Assembly (NCBI GenBank): GCA_009731375.1 | Contig: BJOX01000122.1 | Coordinates: forward strand, 899,661-963,660 | Source: Paulinella micropora | Lineage: Eukaryota; Cercozoa; Imbricatea; Euglyphida | Length of the DNA: 64,000 nucleotides | Direction of reading: 5' to 3' | In this document: in pieces, positions 22,701-31,195 of the stretch | How positions within the stretch are numbered: the first letter of the stretch is position 1 | How the letters are laid out: every line of letters begins with the position of its first letter | The notes under the pieces: model-generated | What the model was told of the DNA's origin: nothing | Databases searched by the model: none | Seen by the model: only the letters and a program-made list of their open reading frames with translations | Program-made: the position numbers and the translations under genes

Positions 22701-22891
22701 GCGAATCGCTCACGCTCCGAATCGAGCGCTGTACTTCTCTCCGGAGCATACGCCTCCCCGTTCGCGAGCAGGGACCGCAGTTGCGAATGTCGCTGATTCT
22801 GCAAGAATGCCCCCAACTGGCGGTGCTGGAGAACGAGCCGAGTACTTATGAGTGGAAGATGGTGGAGGGCTGTGCCCTACCCCCTGACTAG
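19718..22891 (+). CDS. Large F-box-like LRR protein (intact, 1,057 residues)
   Basis: ATG 19718 (same frame open upstream to a TTG at 19706) to TAG 22891, with no frame break. N-terminal residues about 25-60 (LTGNLLSFLGGSDRLAACCL) resemble an F-box. From about residue 230 onward there are many irregular LRR-like repeats of the form L-x-C-x-x-L-x-x-x-x-L-P (VAITLEECKSLPMVSLPAL, VQLTLIDCKGLSRVSLPKL). The spacing resembles BspA-type or plant-type LRR more than classic FBXL. It probably arose with the neighbouring 327-residue gene by duplication of a divergent module. An AATAAA at 23103 could end its transcript. Confidence 0.78.
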   Translation: MANQGHRAIEGSGPRAHPGQAGPSPSLTGNLLSFLGGSDRLAACCLSPSWLAREREDCARQTLLPTCLQRYNWLYESQEDDLPRHDRLEQMLPQLDYWVWQVLPGSATWRPRTDNERAWKATASGLELQKSLTFRNLVAPRQAEVWSGETIVQAAGRYWRAVADAVKRFAPGPRATSSTDGRPELDGSTELTVTLAPPGPDANTGVITLTPRSALHFPFRPEVGMIRTITSLHLHGFPLVFDEGTFWLAAQAVLRRLRLTQTQVDCAHHEKGTLSFLNCTALEELVSTQQAPAAGAAPARLALAFEGCDNLSVIDTSTGSSVPQPVSITLTGGRRRPLLLRPGPGDLGLTAKRQSLSRLVLEGPPVGGKADLKLECGPGFTCLVWHGLQEATDDVITTLQGSDLGKLLWPDLQTALGSFVLTAGIPGKDGRNADFQGRDDEYEVGLPVLETCAKNLRLTLLGCQYLRTFELPRLRHVGLDLTVSLLNCFHLQTFELPQLAYVRGSLVLGLVSARRVLTVVLEALSKCGSVSLDIRPARELTYLGMPALREADSVAITLEECKSLPMVSLPALCQANSVQLTLIDCKGLSRVSLPKLAAVEEQSAYPVITVTASDCVGLKDLAAPALQIAKLIKIDIHGVDLPSVNLSCLRECQETLTLGYAGPSWRQQDGSLPPAARLAFDNLSRVGKLAKFSLERNQGLRELGRPSLTDVAELDVDCADCGQLHLVSLPALVAGQTSLSLDFRQCPQLAELQVPLLRTAASSTYIRLWGCDAVAELCFPSLVGQQGPPAEGYAEDVHHEFVLDAIECKGLRKLALPRLQTVSTDLRVSVSDCQMLTDCKLPSLTFCPQVEFVFQGCPSLQSFSAPPLSGRGATSALLLEFSGCATFSDLALPERLAAGTFKLSLTNCPRLQKVELPPGLACHVVDITVKKCESFQSLSVPGAWEEGEVLRLLFQDFAAFGSHVLPPGAGVQNITLVVKDCTQVEELILPHWPTCESLTLRIERCTSLRSIRLPVREQGPQLRMSLILQECPQLAVLENEPSTYEWKMVEGCALPPD

Positions 22892-22940
22892 ACGTTACAG
22901 CACACAGACTGGCAGAGCTTAGCCCCGGTCCGCTGCCTGT

Positions 22941-23186
22941 CTAGTACAGGACGTTCTCCAGCCCACGGTTACGGACTGTCGCAGGCTCCAGGGGGGCATA
23001 GGCTTCCTCGTCGGTGGGTGCAGCCTCGGGGGTCACGCTAGCTCTGCGAGCACTACTGAACGATCTATCTGTGGATGAGTCCCAGCGGATCGACACGTTT
23101 TTAATAAAAAGAGCGGGTGAGCGACGCCCCTGCCAGACAAGCCGCCTCGGCGAAAGCCGTTCGGGGCTGCGGCGATTGGCCAGCAT
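22941..23186 (-). CDS. Small 81-residue protein sharing its start region with the F-box/LRR gene at 24687
   Basis: ATG 23186 to TAG 22941. The first residues (MLANRRSPER) nearly repeat those of the gene starting at 24687 (MLASRRSPKR), and about 95 bases upstream are also duplicated. The rest is Ser/Arg/Glu-rich and has no F-box, so it may be a promoter-plus-start duplication that captured new sequence. No known domain. Confidence 0.5.
   Translation of the reverse strand: MLANRRSPERLSPRRLVWQGRRSPALFIKNVSIRWDSSTDRSFSSARRASVTPEAAPTDEEAYAPLEPATVRNRGLENVLY
23103..23108 (+). promoter_or_regulatory. AATAAA signal, possibly for the 1,057-residue LRR gene
   Basis: 210 bases past the TAG at 22891, lying inside the opposite-strand 81-residue ORF. 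Confidence 0.35.
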
Positions 23187-23283
23187 TTCTGAGCGTACAC
23201 ACTGAACCGAGAAGTGTGACAACACGCACGTTGTCTGTCGCGAGACACTGGAGTAACAAACAGCGCAGGGAAAGAGGGAAAAA
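23187..23283 (-). promoter_or_regulatory. Duplicated upstream region, copy A
   Basis: Aligns with 24688-24789 at roughly 80% identity by eye. The core acacgcacgttgtctgtcgc is identical in both. Position immediately before an ATG suggests promoter or 5' leader. Confidence 0.6.
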
Positions 23284-23337
23284 GGGCTTCTGCTGCCAGA
23301 GAGTGCAATGCAAAAACCGGGTCCCATCGCCTTGGGC

Positions 23338-23400
23338 CTAGCCCAGGGAGGGGGCACGAGGGGGGGGTGGTTCGGCCCTCCCCCCCCCCCCGCCAGGCGC
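23338..23400. terminator. G-run/C-run hairpin region
   Basis: GGGAGGGGG and GAGGGGGGG face CCCTCCCCCCCCCC across a short unique stretch, between the F-box/LRR gene (ending 23618) and the 81-residue gene. Confidence 0.35.
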
Positions 23401-23617
23401 GTGCCCGCCGCCCGGGGAGAGTATCCCGGACGTGTAGAGAAGGTGGGGACAGTGGGGTTTTTCTCGCCGGCTCCCTTCTTCCCCAGCGCGATCAGGAAGC
23501 ACGAGGAGAGGGGGGAGGCAGCTCTGCTTCTGCCGCCTAGGCCACCGGCCCCCACGGCGTGCCGGCGGCGTGTGTGCCGGCGGTCGGGCCGGCCGCGTGC
23601 TCCGGCGCGGCGTTCAT

Positions 23618-24687
23618 TTATCCTGACAGCTGCGTGGCCAACGCGCCGTCAGTATCTAGCGTGTTATAGTCTAGAACTTCGTCTAGCGGCAAGACGTCTG
23701 ATACGCAACAGCTGAGGTGAGGCTTGGCTTGTCGGAGCCGCTCCACGGTGGCTACCGGAATAGCTGCGCATTGTACCAGGTACAGCGCGCGCAGGGAGCT
23801 AGCAGCACAGGCTTGCAGTAGCTCGTCGTAGGTCACGCTCTCCCGCGTGACGAGGAGCAGTTGCCGGAGCCGGGGCAGCGACGCCACGTACCGCAGGTTG
23901 GCCGCTGCCACGTGGCCCAGCGTCAGGACGCGGAGGTCGCGGAGGCTGGGCAGGAAGCTGAGGCTGGCGTTGGCGGCTAGCAGGCACGAGTTCAGTTCGA
24001 GCCTCCGGAGTCGGCTGAGCGCGCGCAGGCGGCCGAGCCCCGTGTCGGTCAGCGGCCCACAAGAGTTGAGGTCGAGGCGAGTGAGTGACCGGAACTGTGC
24101 CAGCGCGGCCAACGCGCCATCCGTCTGGTGCGGGATGTCTGCTAGCGCTAGTTCGGAAACTGTGGTCGGCGCCTGCAATTGGCGTAGCGCACTGGCAACG
24201 TCCTCGTCAGCTGACGTGGCGCAAATGGTAAGCTTGTAAACAGAGGCCACTGCCGACAACAGTGGAGCTAGGGCCGGCTCGTACTCGTTTAATTCATCGC
24301 CGTAGCAACGGAGATTACGTACGTGAATCTGGCGCAACAGAGCTGTGCTGGCCTCGATCTCGCCTGGCCGCAAAGAACAGATATTTCCCTCGGGGTTTCC
24401 AAGCATAGGCCTCGAAAAACAGTAAATATTCTTCGGTCAGTAAGTCTATGGAATTTAAACTCTGGTGGCTTAAAGCCTGTCCAGAAAGACGGCCGCTTGC
24501 ACAGGGCCGAGAGTTGTTGGCAGGTGGATACTAGGCTAACCAGCCGGTCCTCGCCTAAGTATGCCCTAACCAAGGGCCACAGACAGTCGGGCAGCGCCAG
24601 CAACAAACACGAGCGCGGCGGAATTGAGGCTAGGCACTGGCGCCTTGCTAAGCGCCGGCGTTTGGGGCTGCGGCGGCTAGCCAGCAT
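23618..24687 (-). CDS. F-box/LRR protein with a frame break
   Basis: ATG 24687. The first frame encodes a good F-box (LPDCLWPLVRAYLGEDRLVS, followed by QQLSALC and a Phe-Trp). Near 24400-24420 the frame changes and the second part encodes LRRs (LTRLDLNSCGPLTDTGL, LRRLELNSC, LRDLRVLTLGH), ending at TAA 23618. Together this gives about 350 residues, the usual F-box-plus-LRR layout. The break has no intron-like sequence at the join. Its first 10 codons and upstream 100 bases are shared with the 81-residue gene. Confidence 0.75.
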
Positions 24688-24789
24688 TTGCTGAGCGTAC
24701 ACGCTAAAACGAGAAGTGCGGCAACACGCACGTTGTCTGTCGCAGGACACTAGAGTAATAACAGACAGCGCAGGGGAGAAAGAGGGAGG
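24688..24789 (-). promoter_or_regulatory. Duplicated upstream region, copy B
   Basis: Partner of 23187-23283, directly before the F-box/LRR start codon. Confidence 0.6.
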
Positions 24790-24849
24790 GGGGGCGAGGA
24801 GGTCCAGCAGGCGCAGTGTTTCTATTCCATTCCCGTCTTCTTAGGCTTG

Positions 24850-24926
24850 GCACGGGGGACGCAGGGGGGGTGCCCGCCCCCCGCCAGGCGCGTGCCAGCG
24901 GCCCCCCCCCCCCCCCNNNNNNNNNN
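24850..24926. other. G/C homopolymers and 10-N gap after the RPB2-like gene
   Basis: A ggggg..ccccc palindromic stretch ends in a C-run at the gap 24917-24926. It may be a transcript-end hairpin that blocked assembly. Confidence 0.4.
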
Positions 24927-24965
24927 GGCAGGTGGAGAGGGGGGAGGCGGCCCTACCCCCGCCGC

Positions 24966-27900
24966 CTAGCCTGCCTGCCCCCGCGGCGTGCAGACGGGCG
25001 GGCCGGCGGGCACGCCGGCCGCGGGCTCCGGCGTGGCGCGGTACAGCAGGCCCGCCGCGTCCAGCGTGTGCGCGGCCTTGAGCACCACAAAGGTGTGCGA
25101 GACCGGGGTCAGGCCGGGGTGCTGCCCCGGCGGCACGGACGCGCACGAACGCGTCAGGCACACCGCCTGGCCGGACTGGTCCCGGAAGCCGAAGCGCCGG
25201 CAGCGGTTGCAGACGACGTCGAGGCGGCAGTCCGAGGTGCGCAGCACTTGCTTGAGCACCGAGCGCGACGCGCCCCCCTGGACCAGCTCTTGCTCGCCCC
25301 GTTCGTGCGCGTCGACTTGGTGCCCTGGTGCGTCAGCGGTCCGTGGGCCCGCGGTGCCTGGACTTGAACTGGCCCTCGCTGGTCTTTTCTTGCTTGTTGT
25401 AGTACTGCAGGCCGACCATGGTCGGGTTGTCGGCGCCGTCCTGTTCCATGCACGCCGGGTTGTACAGGCGCTGGCCGGACAGCAGGTGCAGCTCGCGCAG
25501 GTAGGCCTGCCACGGCCGCAGCTGCTCGGCCCGCGGCGGCCGGCCGGGGCCCGGCGCCAGCGAGTCCAGGTAGTCTTGCCGGGTGCGGCCCAGCGGGCCC
25601 GGCCACCCGGCGCCCGGGGGCCCGGGGTCGGCGAGCGGCACCAGCGCGCGGAACCAGCTCGCCTCGGCAGGGTGCCAACCGTGGCGCCCGAGCGGGGTGA
25701 GGGCCAGCGCGCGCTCGGCCGGCCCGGGCGGCTGAGGGGCGGGCTCGCCCGGCGTGTGCGCGAGCCAGGCCTCCTCGATCCGCACCCACGCCGCCAGGGC
25801 TAGCGGCGACTGGCAGCGGCCGTCGGGGGAGTGGAAGTGGGCGCGCTGGGGGTCGGCCGGGCACGCCCGGCGCGCGTCCGCGGGGCCCGCCAGGTCGGGC
25901 GCCTCGGTGGCCAGGCGCAGGACCTTGCACAGGGCCGCGAGGGCCGGCCCGGCCGCGGCGCCCGCCAGGCGCAGCCAGTGCTGGACGCAGCGCCGGAACA
26001 GCTGGGGCGGTTCGGAGCGCACCGAGGCCTCCAGCACCCACCAGAACTCGGCCCGCCACAGCGCCTGCCGGGGCCGGCCCTCGAGGGCAGTGTGGCGCAG
26101 CGTCTCCTGCGCCCAGGGCCAGACGTCGGCTCGGCCGCGCCCACGGCGCCCCAGCGCAGGGCGTCGAGCACGGGCCCCCCGCGGTCGCAGGACAGCGAGC
26201 GCAGGAGGGGGTCGCCGCGGACCACGGCCGAGCCCGGGGCGGCAGCCCCGGCTGCCCGTCGGCCAGCGAGAGCAGGTAACCCTGCTGGCCCTGGTGGAAC
26301 TGCGGGCGGCCCGCGCGCGCCGCGTGGCCGAACCGGCGCAGCAGGCGCTCCTGCTCCAGCCGGCGCGCCGTGAGCGCAAAGGCCGCGTCCCATGACGGGT
26401 CCGCCGCCGGCTCGGCGGCGGCGGCGGCCCGCCGGCGGCCGCGCGGTTCGCTGGCGCTGAGCCAGTCGGCCAGCCGGGCCAGGTCGTCCCCGGCCTCCAG
26501 GAACATCTTTTGCTGGTAGCCCCGGTGCTCGACGTGCGTGAGCAGGCCCTCGTCCAGCGCCCCCCGCAGCCACACGGTGCCGTCGTCCTGGTTGTGGCTG
26601 AAGCCGCGGTACGCCAGCAGCACGTTGAGCCCGCTGGGCTGCAGCCCGACCGTGAGGGCCGAGGGGGGCGACTCCAACAGCGGGCGCTCGCTCTGCACCA
26701 GGTGCTTGGCGGTGCTGCCGCCCACGAAGCGGCCCGGCAGCCACTGCGCGATGGCCTGGTTGTGCAGGCTGGCCGCGTACACGAGCCGGGTCCCCGTCAC
26801 GTGCTCGTGGTACAGCGTCAGCGCGCCCGAGAAGCCCAGGTGCCGGATCGGCAGCAGCTCCACGTAGTCGGGCCGCGCCGCCCCCGCGCCCGCCAGCGCG
26901 AGCCGGTGGAGCTTGGCCAGGCTCTCGCAGCCCCACGCCACGGCCGCCTCCTGCGTCGTGAGCCAGAAGATCCCCCCCGCCCGCAGCAGGGCGTGCCACG
27001 CCCCCTGCGCCTCCGGCCACGCGCCGCCGGCGCTGTTGGTCAGCCCGTGCCGGTCCCACAGCCCCGCGGCCGCGCCCGCCCAGCTCGCGCGCACCGAGCG
27101 CGGCAGGGGCACCCGCCCCCCGGCCAGCACGGGCAGGACGGGCGCCGCCAGCCGCCCGGCGTGGACGTAGACGCACAGCCGGCCCTCGGCCTCGTCCAGC
27201 ACGGTGCCCAGGAAGCGCAGCGGGGCGGCCGGGCCCGTGTCCGTGGCGTGCAGGCCCCGCTTGAGGAGGCGGAGGCGGGCCTGCAGCTGGAAGCCCAGCA
27301 CGCGCCCGAAGCACTCGAGCGCCGGGCCGCCGCCGCCCGTGGCGCCGCCCGCGGTGCCGCCGCCGCCGGCGGCGGGCTCGCACGCCAGCAGCAACCAGTC
27401 CTCCAGCGCCCGCCGCCAGTCCGGGGGCAGCTCGGGCGTCACGAGCGTGCACTGCGCCGCGCGCTTGTCGTAGCCCGAGCGCTCCGACTTGCTGGTGGTG
27501 GTCGGGCACAGGAAGCCGGGGTGCGACATGTCGAACCGCTGGTCGCTGGTCGTGCCGTGCCCCGGCCGCACCATCTGGCAGACCCGCCGGCTCAGGCACC
27601 ACTTCTTGACGAGGTTCTTGCCGCGCATGTTCTGCAGCACGCGGCGCAGGGGCTCCTGGCTGTTGGCCAGCGGCCGGTCGCGCGGCGACGCAAACTCGCG
27701 GAACACGGACGACGCGTACGCCGCGTCCAGGAGGCTGTCGTAGCGGGCGCACACCACCAGCCCCCCCCACGACGACAGGCGGGCGTGCAGCAGCGTGCGC
27801 ACGGCGCTCAGGGCCCGCTGCAGGTTGTGACGGTACAGCGCCGCCAGCGTCAGCACGCAGCGGTTTTGCAGCGCGTGCGGGTCCGACAGCCCGCGGGTGC

Positions 27901-29885
27901 CCTTGTAGCCCGAGCACAGCGCCCCGGGCAGCCCCACCTCGCCGCGGCACAGCAGCCGCGCGGCGTCCGCCAGGTGCAGCAGCTTGGCCTCGTCCGTGCG
28001 CCGGCCCGCCTCCCGCAGCCGCGGCTCGTCCAGCGCGTACTCCGCCACCAGGCGCCACGCCGCACAGGCGCCCGCGTGCGCCGGCTGACGGGCCGCGCGC
28101 CGCAGGCACTCGGCCAGCCAGCACGCGGGGGTGCCCGTCACGTGCACCAGGAGCCGATTGCGCAGCCACCAGCGCCCCTGCTCCTCCAGCTCGTCCGCCC
28201 GCAGCCCCTTGGCCCGCGTGCACCAGAGCTGGCCCAGGCGGAACAGCGCCTGCCCCCGCGTGCGCACGCCCTCGTTGTACTGCCACGACCGCTGCAGCAG
28301 CTCCGCGTACAAGTCACGCTCCGCGGGCGCGTCCGCCCGGCAGGCCAGGGCCAGCAGCTGGCCCAGGCTCTGGCAGCCCAGCGCGCGCCACAGGATGAGC
28401 ATGGGCAGGTCGCACGGCTGCCCCAGGTACACGCGCATGCTCAGCACCACTTGGCCGGAATCGAACTTGGCCTGCTCGCGCGCCGCCCGACCCAGCTCCG
28501 CCGCCGGCAGGGCGCCCCGGACGGCGGGCCGAGCGCACGGCCCGGCATGCCTGGTCTAGGGCCTCCAGCGTGTCCCGCAGCGCGGCGTTCTGGGTGTTCC
28601 CGTAGCGCGGCCGCAGGGTGTCGTCCTCGTCCGGGCCGCCGGCCGCCGGGCCGGGGTACAGCAGCACCCGGCGCACGCGCCGCGACCCGATCGCCGACTG
28701 CTCCTGGTTCTGCATGTTGTCCCGGTGGTAGTTGGCCGGCCCCTCTTCTTCGTCGTCCGGCTCGTCCTCGTCCGCGCCGGGGCCCGCCTGCTCCGCCCCG
28801 GCCTCCGCCGGCGCCAGCGGCGCGTCGGCCCCGTCCGCCGCCGGCAGCCGCTCGACCTCGGCCGACCGCCCCGTCCCCCACTGGACCTCGCGGCGGCGCG
28901 TGCCGCCGGGCGTACTGCCGGTGGCGGTCAGGCGGTAGGTCTCGTGCGTGGCGGCCACCCCCGCGTGGCTAGTGAGCACGGTCCGGGTCAGGGTGGTGTC
29001 CGGCGCCCGCCCGCTGGTCTGGTTCAAGCGCTTGTCCCACTGGCGCAGCAGCACCTGGTCGTGGGGGGGGACCTCGCGCCCCTCCAGGGCCCAGGCCACG
29101 CCCTCGATCAGCACGAACGGCACCAGGTTCCCGATCTCCTGCCCGTCCCAGGTCCGGCGCAGGTGGGTGGCGTGCGTCCTGAACCAGGCGTCCGCCAGCC
29201 CGGGCGTGCGCAGCTGCGTCGGGGGCGGCAGGTTCACGGGCCAGGGCAGGCTCAGCAGCACGTGCCGGCCGGCGGGGGGCAGCTGCACCCCGGGGCAGGG
29301 CTCGTCGTGCTCGTACAAGGACCACGCGCTCTGGACCCACAGCTTGGCGCACCAGGTCCCCGCCCGGTGGCACAGGTCCTCGAAGCGGTCCCGCGGGTCT
29401 TCGAACGAATCGAACCGTAGCTGCAGCTTCAGCACGAACCTGCGGGCGGGCGCGGGGCCGGCCAGGCGCCGGGCTGGCAGCGTGACTAGGTGCGGCACGC
29501 TCACCTCGTCCGGCCCGAGCTCGCGCGCCTGCAGCCAGCCCTGCAACGCCGAACGCAGCCCGCTGCTGCGGTTCTTCTTCCGGTGCAAGAGCGCGAGTTC
29601 TCCCTGGCTCACCTGGCGCAAATGGACCTGCGCCGACAGGCGCTCCACCAGCAGCGGCGCCTGGTGGACCACGAAAGCCCGCATGCTCTCGACGGAAGCA
29701 GTATGCCGCAGGTACTCCTCCTGCAAGAAAGCCAGCGAGAGTTGTCCTTGCTCCTCGACCGTCGCGAAGTACGGCCCGCGCTGGCCCCGGGCTTCTTCCT
29801 CGCGCCCGAACGCTTCGTCCAGGGCCAGCTGCGCCGCAATCACCTCGTCGAGGGCCGACGCGCTCGGGCTGGGGTCGTCCACCAT
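24966..29885 (-). CDS. DNA-directed RNA polymerase second-largest subunit (RPB2-like), frame-disrupted, virus-like
   Basis: Second-largest polymerase subunit, about 1,640 codons over several frames, from ATG 29885 (a GTG lies two codons upstream) to TAG 24966. The N-terminal protrusion/lobe part runs to about 28525, where the frame changes. Next comes the conserved LPMLILWRALG, then the fork region and PHN-type core. The active-site region near 26578-26605 reads GFSHNQDDG against the family's GYNQEDS. Frames change again near 26240, 25335 and 25300. The C-terminal clamp has the expected zinc cysteines (CNRC at 25199-25213, CLTRSC at 25145-25164). In the stretch that should hold the paired active-site lysines I read QFHQGQQG where the family has SRHGQKG. 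Same strand and composition as the RPB1-like gene; both would form the catalytic core of one viral polymerase. Confidence 0.87.
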
Positions 29886-29926
29886 CAGCACCGCGCCCGC
29901 CCTCCCGGGCCTTTCTGCCGCGCACC

Positions 29927-30102
29927 NNNNNNNNNNNNNNNNNNNNNNNNNNNNNNNNNNNNNNNNNNNNNNNNNNNNNNNNNNNNNNNNNNNNNNNNNN
30001 NNNNNNNNNNNNNNNNNNNNNNNNNNNNNNNNNNNNNNNNNNNNNNNNNNNNNNNNNNNNNNNNNNNNNNNNNNNNNNNNNNNNNNNNNNNNNNNNNNNN
30101 NN
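29927..30102. other. Assembly gap (176 N)
   Basis: Lies 42 bases upstream of the RPB2-like start codon, so the promoter of that gene is largely missing. Confidence 0.99.
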
Positions 30103-30186
30103 ATCCCCCCCTCCCCCCCTGCCAGTGCCCCGGGGGGGAGGACCCCCCCCCGCTTCCCACTCCCAGCGCCCCGAGGGGGGAGGATC
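30103..30186. repeat. GC palindromic repeat at the right edge of block 1
   Basis: Two copies of a ccag-gccccg-ggggg-agga unit (30118-30145 and 30159-30184). The first contains a perfect G7-AGGA-C7 hairpin. Confidence 0.7.
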
Positions 30187-31195
30187 TAACTGTCTTTCCC
30201 TGTCTAGCTGATATGCCTGTAGTGAAAGAGCAATTGCTACCAGGACTGTGTGTTTTATACCTCTCTTACCCTCTCCGCAATCTGTTCGCACACACCTTGA
30301 CGTACATTCATAACACATATATATGCCCTGTCTGTTTGCAGCAGTAACATTTTAGTTCTGAATCTTTCGTCGTCGAAACTGTACTGAATACTTAGTCTAC
30401 CTGCTTGCCTCTCGGTGGTGTTATTACTTGAATCCCTGTACAGTTTATCGTTATTGTGTTCTTGTGCGACCTGTACTACTTTGTGGGTTAGTTGTTTCCA
30501 ATCCTATCTGTTGTCCATGTGTTGCCAGGTAATGTATAGAGTGGACATGGGGTCTAAGTGTTGCAGTAATCTAAAAAGCTTCTTGCACTTCTTGTAGTCT
30601 GACGCAGGTCTTCCTTCATCTGTCTCAACCTGTCTGACTAACGTTTTGTACCTCGTCAACCATGTCTCTACTCTACTCATCGAACTAGTTCCCTGCATAG
30701 CTTCCAGCCTGTCTAATCGACCTGCCTTAGCTATTTCGTCTAATCCCCTATACTTGTCGACAATTGCTTTCCAGAATTTTGCAGGGTCTCCTCAAGTTCG
30801 GCATCAGGCAACAATGCCATAGCATCCGGATTCTGCTGACATGAGGAGATGAGGTATGCTAACAACTCGTTTTTAATCTCCCTACGTCTCCTTGCATTTT
30901 CACTCTTCTCTTCATCTTTCTTCTGTGACAGTCTTTCTTCTTCGTCCAACTCACGTTGTGTGACAGATTGTTGTTTCAGAGTCTTATTTACTAAGGGTGA
31001 AGCTGTTGATTCTGTCTTGACAAGACTGGGGAGAACTATTGTTTTTCCTTCTAGACAATTAAGTAGCTGTGGATTAACTATCCTAAGAATAGCTATCAAA
31101 GTACTCTCGTAAGTCTTGAAGTCTTTGATGTTTCTAGTAAGAGGGTGAACCCTCAAATCTAGTTTCACTTTCGGGTATGGAGTATATAAGGCCAT
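30187..31195 (-). mobile_element. Ty1/copia gag (decayed), interrupted at its 3' side by block 1
   Basis: ATG 31195 opens a copia-type gag: DFKTYESTLIAILRIVNPQLL and LEGK match the N-terminal gag pattern, followed by a Lys/Glu-rich linker. In shifted frames come ASDYKKCKKLFRLLQHLD and a zinc knuckle (CYCCKQTGH) near 30340, then CYECTSRC. At least three frameshifts are needed. The knuckle should be followed by a basic linker and protease; that continuation is found on the same strand 19 kb away at 11141. No LTR could be identified with confidence. Confidence 0.72.

Noticed and set aside
26510-28972. 820-codon plus-strand open frame opposite the RPB2-like gene
   Set aside because: Same reason: an antisense shadow of a conserved gene.
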